Source: an uncultured Tolumonas sp. (lineage in GTDB: Bacteria > Pseudomonadota > Gammaproteobacteria > Enterobacterales > Aeromonadaceae). Taken from it: 64,000 nt of DNA. Both the position numbers and the translations under genes were made by a program. The notes under the pieces are model-generated. The model was not told the origin of the DNA. It saw nothing but the letters and a program-made list of their open reading frames with translations, and made no database searches. The stretch is from positions 744,001-808,000 of the forward strand of contig NZ_OY782757.1 in NCBI RefSeq assembly GCF_963678185.1. The letters run 5' to 3'. Positions 8,744 to 17,332 of the stretch are shown piece after piece. Positions within the stretch are counted from its first letter, which is position 1, and each line of letters starts with the position of its first letter.

Positions 8744-9517
8744 TCACATGTCTGCCGAAATTGAAGTATCCGTCACGATGATCAGCTCAACTTCATTCTC
8801 TTCAATACATTTTAAAATATTCGCAGGCGGTTGCTTGTCAGTGATCACGCAGTCAATCTCCGCCCAGCCACAAGACTGATACATCAACTGAGAATTGAAT
8901 TTTGAAAATGTCGCTATGCAGATAACCATTTTTGATTGTTGTGCCATGGCTATTTTTAATAAAGCATCCATTTCAGTATCTGTTGTAATGCCCGCTTCTG
9001 ACAAAGCGCTAACACCAAGAAATGTCTTATCTGCCTGATACCGTTTGATCTGTTCAATCGTGATCTGGCCTAAAATGGTATGTGAAAACTCATCAAATGC
9101 CCCGCCTAAAACACATTTTCTTATATTATCTTTCCCATTCAATTCATTAAGCACTTCGATAGAATTCGTAATAATATTGCTTGGTGTCTGTAAATGGTGT
9201 GCCAACGCGGCCATTGTTGTACCCGCATCAAGAAAGATAATGTCATTTTCGTTGATCAGATTTAAAGCGTGGCGAGCCAAATAATCTTTCGTTTCGCTAA
9301 ATTCGCTGCGTTGAAGATAGGACAAACTCAGTCTTTTTTCAGAAAGGATTGCGCCTCCGCGAATACGGAGAATGCCCGGGATCTTCGTGAGTTTCACCAG
9401 ATCCCGACGTGCCGAGTCATACGAAATCTGATATTGCTGACAGATATAATCGAGCGTAACCTTCCCCTGCGCTCTTACAAATGCCTCCAATTCAATTAAG
9501 CGTTCTTCTTGCGTCAT
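8744..9517 (-). CDS. DeoR-family transcriptional repressor
   Basis: The 257-residue regulator has an N-terminal winged helix-turn-helix (LDYICQQYQISYDSARRDLV, then LRIRGGAI) and a DeoRC sugar-phosphate sensor domain with DAGTTMAALAHHL and the later LGVSAL...TDTEMDALLKIAM segment. The start chosen is ATG 9517 (MTQEERLIELEAF) because GCAGGAGA sits 8-12 bases before it; the frame is open upstream to 9562 but without support. It lies between the epimerase-lactonase operon and the divergent dehydrogenase gene. DeoR proteins usually repress adjacent sugar catabolic genes and release DNA on binding a phosphorylated sugar. Confidence 0.88.
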   Translation of the reverse strand: MTQEERLIELEAFVRAQGKVTLDYICQQYQISYDSARRDLVKLTKIPGILRIRGGAILSEKRLSLSYLQRSEFSETKDYLARHALNLINENDIIFLDAGTTMAALAHHLQTPSNIITNSIEVLNELNGKDNIRKCVLGGAFDEFSHTILGQITIEQIKRYQADKTFLGVSALSEAGITTDTEMDALLKIAMAQQSKMVICIATFSKFNSQLMYQSCGWAEIDCVITDKQPPANILKCIEENEVELIIVTDTSISADM

Positions 9518-9645
9518 CGATCTGTCTCCTGCTCTCACTTCAATTTTTTGCCATGCAATCAATTAACTTTCCTTACATTACCTTATTTTTGTTTAGATAT
9601 CTTTAACTGCATAATAATTCATGACCCTGAAACCATTAAACGCGT

Positions 9646-9656
9646 GATATCACTTA
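9646..9656. promoter_or_regulatory. Third copy of the putative DeoR operator motif
   Basis: GATATCACTTA differs from the GATATTCACTTA copies at 6636 and 9759 by one missing T. It lies about 130 bases upstream of the deoR-type start, so it could serve autoregulation or loop with the copy at 9759. Confidence 0.35.
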
Positions 9657-9735
9657 AAAAAGCAGACCGCAACAACATTTTTACGCACAAAAACTTATAA
9701 ATAGTCACATTAAAGCACTAATAATGCACAATCGC

Positions 9736-9785
9736 TTGACAAAAAGACCAATAAACTCGATATTCACTTACGCTAATTCAAGTGT
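9736..9785 (+). promoter_or_regulatory. Promoter and likely operator of the dehydrogenase gene
   Basis: TTGACA (9736-9741), a 17-bp spacer and GATATT (9759-9764) make a strong promoter. The -10 opens the motif GATATTCACTTA shared with 6636-6647. Downstream, CACTT (9765-9769) is followed by an inverted AAGTG at about 9779-9783, echoing the CACTTAAGTG palindrome at 6643. Confidence 0.5.
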
Positions 9786-9804
9786 TATGTAAGGGGTGAT
9801 AATG

Positions 9805-10794
9805 ATGCGACTTGGTATTGTGGGTGCAGGAAATATTGTGAAATGGTGTCTTGAGGCTCTGGCCTTGGCAAATGATGTATCCTGTGAGGCAATTTGTGTT
9901 CTGGAAAGCGATTTAGACATTGCAAAAAGTTATCAGCTTAAATTTGCCATTCCCAAAATTTATACCGATTTCAACTTGCTGCTTGCAGACCCAGACATTG
10001 ATTTCATTTATCTGGGGATCCCGAACAAACTACATTTTTCGTATGCATTGAAAGCACTCATGGCAAACAAGCATGTGATCAGTGAAAAACCTTTCACATC
10101 TAATGTGGATGAAGCATTGCAATTAGCTGAACTGGCGAAAAAGAATAAACTTTTTCTATTTGAAGCAATCACCACGATTTATGCCCCTAACGTCCTTTTA
10201 TTGAAAGAACAGTTACCACGGATTGGCGCCATCAAAATGATCCAGAGTAACTACTCACAATTTTCCAGCCGGTATAAACAATATTTAGCAGGTCAGGTGC
10301 ATCCCGCGTTTGATCCAGCAATGTCAGGTGGGGCGTTGTACGATATTAATATCTATAACATTCACCTTTCCTGCTTTTTATTTGGCATACCTGATCGCAT
10401 TGAATATTTTATTAATCAAGGATTCAACGGCGTTGATACTTCAGGTGTTGTTATTATGCAATATCCAGAATTTTTATCGGTTTGTACTGGTGCAAAAGAT
10501 TCGGCCAGCCCAAGTCAAACAATCATTCAAGGCACCGAGGGTTATATTAAATTAACCAGTTCACCTAACATTGCTCGTTCAGTTGAAATTGTCGTTCATG
10601 ACGAGGTACAGGAACTCAATCAGAATAAATTTGAAAATCACATGGTCTATGAAATGAATGCTTTCTGCAAAATGTATACGCAGCAGGATCATGACGCATG
10701 CTATCGCAATTTAGATCATTCAATCGCTGTAATGAAAATTTTGACAGAGGCGAGAAATAAAGCAGGAATTATTTTTAATGACTCGAAAATTTAG
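9805..10794 (+). CDS. Gfo/Idh/MocA family oxidoreductase
   Basis: The 329-residue protein has a Rossmann N-terminus (LGIVGAGNIVKWCLEAL) and the family hallmark EKP in HVISEKPFTSNVDEAL, where the Lys is catalytic or cofactor-binding. The C-terminal half has the GGALYDINIYNIHL segment that carries the conserved D/H of this family. Members oxidise sugars, inositols or related compounds with NAD(P). The start is ATG 9805 (or 9802), 5-8 bases after AAGGGG; an upstream GTG at 9796 overlaps that site. The gene is alone downstream of its promoter and divergent from the DeoR repressor. No transporter or kinase for a sugar is nearby. Confidence 0.85.
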   Translation: MRLGIVGAGNIVKWCLEALALANDVSCEAICVLESDLDIAKSYQLKFAIPKIYTDFNLLLADPDIDFIYLGIPNKLHFSYALKALMANKHVISEKPFTSNVDEALQLAELAKKNKLFLFEAITTIYAPNVLLLKEQLPRIGAIKMIQSNYSQFSSRYKQYLAGQVHPAFDPAMSGGALYDINIYNIHLSCFLFGIPDRIEYFINQGFNGVDTSGVVIMQYPEFLSVCTGAKDSASPSQTIIQGTEGYIKLTSSPNIARSVEIVVHDEVQELNQNKFENHMVYEMNAFCKMYTQQDHDACYRNLDHSIAVMKILTEARNKAGIIFNDSKI

Positions 10795-10815
10795 CCTCCA
10801 TTGGAGGCCTATCAA

Positions 10816-12081
10816 TTACATCTTGATCTGTGGGGGGCGATCGTTCGATTCAAATAAAATATGCCCTTCTCCATCCACAACAATGACATGATGCACATCG
10901 CTGATGCGAGGGAATTGATATTTTGCAATTTGCGCGGCAACAACGGCTTTCGGCACAGCATGTGTCCGGTTGGCATTGCCACTATAGATAGCCGTTTCTG
11001 GCGCAAGAAAAATCACTAACGTGATTAAAGCATGCTGATCGCGCGCCAGCGCATACAACGGTTTTCGATAGTCTTGGCGCAGATTGGTGGCATCCCAAAC
11101 CACGGTGCACTTCTCTCGTAAATACTGTTTCAATTTTTGCTGTGCTGTAGCGACAACTAATTCGGGGTTATCTTGGCAGGCGCGATTACCCCAAAGCTCT
11201 TCCCTGATAGCATCCAGCGAAACCACTGACATATTTTGACAATGACGCGCTACATAACGGGATTTACCTATGCCGCTTGGCCCGCACAACAAAATTAAGT
11301 GCGCATGTTCATCTTTGTGACGCGACAATTTCGCGATAGCATTTTTTACCGAAACACAGGTGCCCCGCTGCATGCTCTCAACCACCAGTGATTTCAAATA
11401 CCGTTGTGCACGCTGTGATTCATGAGCAATCAATCGATCGAGTTCATCGGTGGAAAAAGGTTGATGCCATAAACCATTAGCCTCACAGTGCTGGCGATAT
11501 TGTTCGAGATATTGAAGTTGATGCGGAATGGCTTCGCCTATTCGCCCCTGCATGTCGGCGCGCTCCAGCCAGTAGAGTAATGCCAGATCGGCACGGCGAG
11601 CCAAGGCGATATACGCACCATGATCCATATTCTGCACGACTAACATTTTCGGTATCTGGTGTTCGCCCACCAAACCAAGCACAGTCCAGATCACTGTAAT
11701 TGGCAATGGCAATTTCATGAGCTGGAAAGCCAGATAAGAGCGCCCCTTGGCTTCATGATCCGGGGAGCCAATGCGTTGTTGCCCGCGAATAGTCATTTTA
11801 CGGGTGTTACGCGTCTTGCCGATATCATGAAATATCGCCGCTAAAATCAATACCTGGCGTTGTTGCCCATTCAGATAAGCCGCCTCTTTAGCCAGTAATT
11901 GATAGAGTTTTTCTAACACCATCCCGGTATGAATGTGCACATTCCCCTCTGCGTGCCAACCGGGATCTTGCGGGGTTTTCCTTAGATCATTTAACCACGG
12001 AATAACAGGGCCAAGTTGTTGCACACATTCATCAATAGATGGTGTGGCAAAATGGCAAAGCTGTTGCAGCCACTGTTTCAT
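10816..12081 (-). CDS. HD-domain plus polynucleotide-kinase-like ATPase
   Basis: The 421-residue protein fuses two domains. Residues about 45-170 form an HD phosphohydrolase-like domain (HIHTGMVLEKL, AAIFHDIGK with HD at 85-86, then SPDHEAKG and VGEHQIPK). Residues about 262-410 form a P-loop kinase (CGPSGIGKS at 267-274, VVWDATNLRQDYRK at about 325) like bacterial and T4-type polynucleotide kinases. This layout is found in RNA- or DNA-end healing proteins, where the kinase phosphorylates a 5' end. No ligase gene is beside it. The start is ATG 12081, preceded by AGGA at 8 bases; a TTG one codon earlier is less likely. It stands alone and is convergent with the dehydrogenase gene. Confidence 0.75.
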   Translation of the reverse strand: MKQWLQQLCHFATPSIDECVQQLGPVIPWLNDLRKTPQDPGWHAEGNVHIHTGMVLEKLYQLLAKEAAYLNGQQRQVLILAAIFHDIGKTRNTRKMTIRGQQRIGSPDHEAKGRSYLAFQLMKLPLPITVIWTVLGLVGEHQIPKMLVVQNMDHGAYIALARRADLALLYWLERADMQGRIGEAIPHQLQYLEQYRQHCEANGLWHQPFSTDELDRLIAHESQRAQRYLKSLVVESMQRGTCVSVKNAIAKLSRHKDEHAHLILLCGPSGIGKSRYVARHCQNMSVVSLDAIREELWGNRACQDNPELVVATAQQKLKQYLREKCTVVWDATNLRQDYRKPLYALARDQHALITLVIFLAPETAIYSGNANRTHAVPKAVVAAQIAKYQFPRISDVHHVIVVDGEGHILFESNDRPPQIKM

Positions 12082-12330
12082 CAATTATTTCCTGCCGTTA
12101 TTTGTGCCTATCCTTGATTAACTCATGGCTATGTGTCCACTAAAAAATAAATTCGTGCTATCTCAAACACTTAAACTACGCGTGCAATACCATAACCAGG
12201 TCGCGATTATTCCTAAAACTGGAATACTCAAATCAGAATTCATTCATTTTGCAACACGAATTTCATCGTGATAATGGCGTATGAGACATCAATCATGTCA
12301 CCGCAACTGATTCGGAATGAAGGAATTGCT

Positions 12331-13488
12331 ATGAATAATTTTAGTTACCGTAACACCACTCAGATCCATTTTGGTCAGGGTCAAATCGCAAAAATCCGTG
12401 ATGAAATGCCCGCTAATGCGCGTGTTCTCATTACTTACGGCGGCGGTAGCATTAAGAAAAATGGTGTAATGGAACAAGTTCATGCCGCACTGGAAGGTGT
12501 GACCTACTTTGAATTTGGCGGCATCGAACCAAACCCACATTTTGAAACACTGATGAAAGCTGTTGATGTGATCAAACAAGAGAACATCAACTTCATTCTG
12601 GCTGCTGGCGGTGGTTCGGTGATAGACGGCTCTAAATTCATCGCAGCGGCGGCGTTATACCCGAATGACCCGTGGGAAATTATTCAAACTTACGGCGCAA
12701 AAGTGACGCAAGCCGTGCCACTTGGTTGCGTATTAACACTCGCAGCCACAGGCTCTGAAATGAACAATGGCGCGGTGATTACTAAAGCGGCCACGCAAGA
12801 TAAATTGTTCTTCTTCTCTGAACATGTTTATCCGAAATTTTCAGTGCTTGACCCAACCACCACTTATAGTTTGCCGCCGCGTCAGATTGCCAATGGTGTT
12901 GTCGACAGCTTCGTGCACATTGTTGAGCAATATGTAACCTATCCGGTTAATGCAAAAGTGCAAGATCGTCTGGCGGAAGGTTTACTGCTGAACATTGTGG
13001 AAGATGGCCCGAAAGCACTGGAAAACCCAACTGACTACGATATTCGCGCTAATTTGATGTGGACTGCCACCATGGCGCTGAATGGTCTGTTGTCGACTGG
13101 TGTACCCGCTGATTGGGCGACCCATTTGATTGGGCAAGAAATAACCGGTTTATATGGTTTAGACCACGCGCAAACACTGGCGATCGTTATTCCTGCCGTC
13201 TGGGCTTACAAACAGTCTGCGAAAAAAGAAAAACTACTGCAATACGCCGAGCGCGTATGGGGAATGACTGATGGTGATGAAGATGCGCGTGTTGTTGCTG
13301 TTATCGAAAAAACGCGTCAGTTCTTTGAACAAATGGGCGTAAAAACACGGTTAAGTGACTATGGTTTAGACCGTTCGGTGATCCCTGCCGTGGTAGCCAA
13401 ACTGAAAGAACATGGCCATGTGCAACTGGGCGAAAAAGCTGACATTACACCTGACGATGTCACTGCCATTCTGGAACTTGCCTTGTAA
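12331..13488 (+). CDS. yqhD: NADPH-dependent aldehyde reductase YqhD
   Basis: The 385-residue iron/zinc alcohol dehydrogenase is close in length to E. coli YqhD (387), which reduces toxic short-chain aldehydes with NADPH. Seen are the cofactor loops YGGGS (37-40) and AAGGGSVIDGSKFIA (from 91), and the metal ligands Asp192 and His196 (DSFVHIVEQY) plus two later His in WATHLIGQEITGLYGLDHAQ. The start is ATG 12331 after GAAGGA; the frame is open upstream to 12268 without support. A terminator follows at 13516. The next gene is a LysR regulator, which may respond to the same substrates; in E. coli the yqhD activator is AraC-type. Confidence 0.93.
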   Translation: MNNFSYRNTTQIHFGQGQIAKIRDEMPANARVLITYGGGSIKKNGVMEQVHAALEGVTYFEFGGIEPNPHFETLMKAVDVIKQENINFILAAGGGSVIDGSKFIAAAALYPNDPWEIIQTYGAKVTQAVPLGCVLTLAATGSEMNNGAVITKAATQDKLFFFSEHVYPKFSVLDPTTTYSLPPRQIANGVVDSFVHIVEQYVTYPVNAKVQDRLAEGLLLNIVEDGPKALENPTDYDIRANLMWTATMALNGLLSTGVPADWATHLIGQEITGLYGLDHAQTLAIVIPAVWAYKQSAKKEKLLQYAERVWGMTDGDEDARVVAVIEKTRQFFEQMGVKTRLSDYGLDRSVIPAVVAKLKEHGHVQLGEKADITPDDVTAILELAL

Positions 13489-13515
13489 TTTGAGATTCAG
13501 TTTATAGTGTCTTTT

Positions 13516-13540
13516 GGCCCATCGTGAGATGGGCTTTTTT
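13516..13540 (+). terminator. Terminator of yqhD
   Basis: The inverted repeat GCCCATC-gtga-GATGGGC is followed by TTTTTT, a standard intrinsic terminator 28 bases after the yqhD stop. Confidence 0.9.
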
Positions 13541-13588
13541 GATTGAGCATTTCTGATAATGATTCACTCTACGGTATGATAAATTTTT

Positions 13589-14530
13589 ATGCGTGTTGGC
13601 CTAAAAACTATGTTCAATCGTCTCGATTATTTGAAAATTTATTGTGTTGCCGCCCAACACCGCACTTTTAGGGATGCCGCGACGAAGCTGAATGTTTCCC
13701 CACAGGTGATAACGCGTTGCATTAAAGAATTGGAAACCGAATTAGGTGAGATTTTGTTTGTGCGCAGTACGCGCAATATCAAAATAACAACCTTTGGTGA
13801 GCAGTTTTATCAGAAAGCACAAGCAGCGCTGGCTGTCATGGATGATGTTTTCGGTCATTCCACACACAATAATCTGTCGGTAAAGATTACCGCCCCGCCG
13901 TCGTATGCCAAGCCATTTTTGTTACCCGTTTTAAAAAAAATAACCGATGAACATCCGGAAATTCGCTTTGATTTACGGTTGTCGAATCAGATAGCTGATG
14001 TAGTGGAAGAGAAAATTGACATCGGGATCCGGGTCGGTCGCCCAATCACCGATCATCGATTTATCGCCAGAGCGGTCAGTAAAGTTAACCATGTGGTGGT
14101 CGCCACACCAGATACCATTGCTAAATATGGTAAACCAACCACGTTGGAAGACCTTAACCGGGTACCGATGACCACACTGTTTGATAACACGCGGAATCAG
14201 GTTTGGGAGTGGTTCTTCAAAGACAATATCCACATTACTCCCGAAAACCCTGTACTAATCACTGATGATGCCGATGCTGAATTTGAGGCTATTTTGCATG
14301 GCATTGGTTTTGGTCAGGTTTCAGTGTCAGTTGCAGCCCCTTACATTAAAAAAGGGCTATTAGTTCCGGTACTTACTGACTATGAGCTAACAGATGAGTG
14401 GGATGTCTATATTTATCGCCCGCAAAGTGGCCCTGTTCCGCCACGAGTTCGTATCGTGTTTGATGCGCTGGTTGAGCACTTCCAAAACCCAGAATTCATG
14501 CCGGTGCGAATTCCAGATCTGCTCGGATGA
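13589..14530 (+). CDS. LysR-family transcriptional regulator
   Basis: The 313-residue regulator has an N-terminal winged helix (FRDAATKLNVSPQVITRCIK, then LVRSTRNIKIT-like wing) and a periplasmic-binding-like effector domain (DIGIRVGRPITDHRFIARAV). ATG 13610 (MFNRLDYLKIY) is an equally good start and matches the usual LysR N-terminus better; neither has a clear ribosome binding site. It sits about 100 bases after the yqhD stop, beyond a terminator, and so has its own promoter. Target genes are unknown; yqhD is a candidate. Confidence 0.85.
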   Translation: MRVGLKTMFNRLDYLKIYCVAAQHRTFRDAATKLNVSPQVITRCIKELETELGEILFVRSTRNIKITTFGEQFYQKAQAALAVMDDVFGHSTHNNLSVKITAPPSYAKPFLLPVLKKITDEHPEIRFDLRLSNQIADVVEEKIDIGIRVGRPITDHRFIARAVSKVNHVVVATPDTIAKYGKPTTLEDLNRVPMTTLFDNTRNQVWEWFFKDNIHITPENPVLITDDADAEFEAILHGIGFGQVSVSVAAPYIKKGLLVPVLTDYELTDEWDVYIYRPQSGPVPPRVRIVFDALVEHFQNPEFMPVRIPDLLG

Positions 14531-14568
14531 ATTTAGATCAAATCGCGTAAATTTAATCTAACGCTTAG

Positions 14569-14706
14569 GAATATTTTTCGGTACAAAAAACCTGGCCAGG
14601 TGCTATTTGGCTTACCGTGGTATTCTTGTATGTGCTAGCCTACCACTGCCAGCAAAGGTGGCCGGCAAGCAAGCACCCGCTGTATTTTCGCCTGCTAACC
14701 TTCTGA
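14569..14706 (+). other. Open hydrophobic fragment, possible gene remnant
   Basis: Forty-five codons between stops encode a membrane-helix-like segment (WPGAIWLTVVFLYVLAYHCQ) and a basic tail, with no start codon. It could be the 3' end of a lost membrane-protein gene or chance. The surrounding 14531-14798 holds nothing else that I recognise. Confidence 0.2.
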
Positions 14707-14798
14707 AGCTCCCTTATGATTTTTGACGCAAGAACCAGACATAGATGTCAAAACCCACACAAATGCTGAATTTTGATAACCCAGATAAATGGGCTTTT

Positions 14799-15563
14799 TC
14801 AGCCCATCTTTTCTGCATCTTTACCTCGAATTACTAAAGTGGGATTTATTCGCCCCAATACTCGGATCAAGCGGCTAAACCCCGGCAGCACCTCAGTTTC
14901 CCCTTTTTCCATACCACGAATAGCAGCAGTAGCAAGCTTGTCCACGCTCATTAACATTGACGTATTCATATCCTCTTGTCCCTTGTTGAAATCGGTATCG
15001 GTAGCAGGGGGTGCTAATTCCAGCACCTGAACAGAAGAATGCTTCAATTGAATGCGTAAAGACTGAGTATAAGAATGCATGCCCGCTTTCGTCGCGCAGT
15101 AGATTGGCTTAAGTGGCATTGGAACAAATGCCAGTCCAGATGTGACATTGACGATCATCGCTGAAGGCTGGCTTTTCAATTGCGGTAGCAGCTGGCTAAT
15201 TATTTGAATGGGGCCGATCAGATTTGTATGTATTTCAATGCCCAACTCTTCTAATTCTTCAATAGAACTTGCCGCATCATGAAGATTGCGTTTGTGACCA
15301 ATACCAGCGTTATTGATCAATACATTAAGCTTAGGGAAAGCATGAATTACTGCCTGACACATTTTTAATATCGATTCTGGACGACGCTGATCGCATACAA
15401 AGGAATGAACTCCTGGTAGCGAATGGCTGGCAGCCGCAAGTCGCTCTGGTGAGCGTCCCGTAATGATAACTGTGTTGCCGTACGTGATTAATTGTTTAGC
15501 TAAGGCATATCCGATGCCACTCGTTCCACCCGTGATGAGAATGGTGTTATTGTTCAAATTCAT
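14799..15563 (-). CDS. Short-chain dehydrogenase, DltE-like
   Basis: The 254-residue classical SDR has TGGTSGIGYALAKQL (cofactor loop), NNAGIGHKRNL, the catalytic Ser in VNVTSGLAFVPM and YCATKAGMHSYTQSL with YxxxK. The pattern, including the LELAPPATDTDF segment, resembles DltE/YciK-type oxidoreductases of unknown substrate. The start is ATG 15563 after GGAGG; the frame runs on to 15593 without support. It is divergent from an AraC regulator 140 bases away, a common layout in which the regulator activates the SDR gene. Confidence 0.88.
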   Translation of the reverse strand: MNLNNNTILITGGTSGIGYALAKQLITYGNTVIITGRSPERLAAASHSLPGVHSFVCDQRRPESILKMCQAVIHAFPKLNVLINNAGIGHKRNLHDAASSIEELEELGIEIHTNLIGPIQIISQLLPQLKSQPSAMIVNVTSGLAFVPMPLKPIYCATKAGMHSYTQSLRIQLKHSSVQVLELAPPATDTDFNKGQEDMNTSMLMSVDKLATAAIRGMEKGETEVLPGFSRLIRVLGRINPTLVIRGKDAEKMG

Positions 15564-15703
15564 ATAAACCTCCAGCCTTTCGGAATATTTCAATAGTAGT
15601 AGTATCGAAAAAACAACTCAGTCTGAATACGTCAAAAGCACTTGCGTTCTTGCCTAATCCTGCTTCACTATCCTTGACTTCCCTCTAAAAGTGCCCTCTA
15701 GCC

Positions 15704-16591
15704 ATGATTGAACAACTCGCTGAATCACTTTGGGCGTATACGGATCGTCAAATTGGTGATAGCCCCTACCACACCGTCATCGACGGTGTGGGGGTTTTGC
15801 GCTCAGACCGACCGACTAACCCAGTCCATCGGATGATGCAGCCTGCCATTTGTATTGTTGCGCAGGGAGCAAAGAAGGCTATTTTTGGACATGAAGAGTT
15901 GGTATACCAAGCAGGTCAAGCTCTGGTAATTGGTGTCGACACACCGTCAATCGGTTGTGTACTGGAAGCTAGCGAAGGGAAACCTTGTCTGGTGCTTGCG
16001 TTTGAGTTGGATTTGGCTATTTTGCGCAGTGTTGCAGAGGAGCTATCCAATCACCTTACTCCTCGGAACAAAGTAAGTTATGGTGTATGCATTGCTGACG
16101 TGTCTGGGCCATTAGCCGATTGTGCATTGCGTATCATACGATTATTAGAAACGCCCAAGGCTATTCCGATAATATACCCGCTCATCATGCGAGAAGTTTG
16201 TTACTGGTTACTCACCGGACCACAAGGTGGCGAAATTGCGCAGTTGGTACTTGCCCACAATACCTCACAAGGTGTTATCACTGCCATTCAACATCTACGA
16301 CAGCACTATCAAACCCCCATTCTTATTGAAGTGTTAGCCAAAATAGCTCATCTAAGCTCCTCAGCCTTCCATCGGCAGTTTAAGGCTCTGACCTACCTGT
16401 CACCGCGACAATATCAAAAACAACTGCGATTATTAGAAGCGCGACGCCAGATATGGACTAGCGCCGTTACTATGGAAAATGTAGCCTACAATGTTGGCTA
16501 CGAAAGCCCTTCTCAGTTTAACCGTGAATATGTGCGCATGTTTGGCATACCGCCGAAACAGGATAAAATAAGATATCGCGAAACGGCCTAG
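15704..16591 (+). CDS. AraC-family regulator with AraC_N cupin domain
   Basis: The 295-residue protein has an N-terminal AraC_N-type sensor domain (MMQPAICIVAQGAKKAIFGH, FELDLAIL) and two C-terminal helix-turn-helices (LIEVLAKIAHLSSSAFHRQF; MENVAYNVGYESPSQFNREY). It reads divergently from the SDR gene at 14799-15563 and probably controls it. No ribosome binding site is obvious before ATG 15704. The inducer is not predictable. Confidence 0.88.
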   Translation: MIEQLAESLWAYTDRQIGDSPYHTVIDGVGVLRSDRPTNPVHRMMQPAICIVAQGAKKAIFGHEELVYQAGQALVIGVDTPSIGCVLEASEGKPCLVLAFELDLAILRSVAEELSNHLTPRNKVSYGVCIADVSGPLADCALRIIRLLETPKAIPIIYPLIMREVCYWLLTGPQGGEIAQLVLAHNTSQGVITAIQHLRQHYQTPILIEVLAKIAHLSSSAFHRQFKALTYLSPRQYQKQLRLLEARRQIWTSAVTMENVAYNVGYESPSQFNREYVRMFGIPPKQDKIRYRETA

Positions 16592-16725
16592 GCACATGTC
16601 TAATTACAGGAATGGTTTTAAATCCATGTGAGCTAAAATGACTAGTGAGCCTTTCCCCGCTAAAAGATGCGATGGGATCAAGTAATGCCAAACGGCAGGC
16701 AAATCCGAAAGGTAGCAAACTGCAG

Positions 16726-17274
16726 TTAGCCTTTCATCTTCAGTTCTATACCAGACACGACCAGATACATCTCTTTTGCTTTGGCGGCTAACAGCTGGTT
16801 AACTCGCCCAGCAATATCACGAAATCGTCTGGCTAAGAGATTATCGGGAACAATGCCAAAACCCACTTCGTTCGTGACTATATAGACTGGGCATGGGCTT
16901 GCGAGACAAGCGGCGATCAAATCCTCAATCTCAACCATGATCCGCTGTTCAATGGCCGCAAAATCCATCATTTCTGCAGGAATATCCCCTGTTTTATCAA
17001 ACATGAGGTTGGTGATCATAGTGGTAATACACTCCAGCATGATGGCATCACAATCAGCACTTCGCTGGCGGATCACCCTACCAAGTTCACAATACCCCTC
17101 ATGCGTAAGCCATTGTGCAGGTCTGGTTTGTTGATGAATGACGATGCGTTCTGCCATTTCATCATCCGTAACGATAGATGTGGCAATGTATAAAACATTA
17201 TCGCCTTGCTGCGCGGCAAATTGTTCTGCCAATCGACTTTTACCGCTACGTGCACCGCCCGTGATCAAAATCAT
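16726..17274 (-). CDS. cobU: Adenosylcobinamide kinase / guanylyltransferase
   Basis: The 182-residue bifunctional enzyme phosphorylates adenosylcobinamide and transfers GMP to give AdoCbi-GDP, in nucleotide-loop assembly of vitamin B12. The P-loop ITGGARSGKSRLAEQ is at the very N-terminus, as in CobU, and YIATSIVTDDEMAERI with a downstream HQQTRP are typical. Length agrees with CobU (about 181). It is 58 bases downstream of cbiB on the same strand. cobS and cobT are not in the window. Confidence 0.93.
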   Translation of the reverse strand: MILITGGARSGKSRLAEQFAAQQGDNVLYIATSIVTDDEMAERIVIHQQTRPAQWLTHEGYCELGRVIRQRSADCDAIMLECITTMITNLMFDKTGDIPAEMMDFAAIEQRIMVEIEDLIAACLASPCPVYIVTNEVGFGIVPDNLLARRFRDIAGRVNQLLAAKAKEMYLVVSGIELKMKG

Positions 17275-17332
17275 AGTGCGGTCCTAATTGGTTTTTGTAC
17301 CCGCGTAATCCCGTTCATGCGTTACAACCCTT

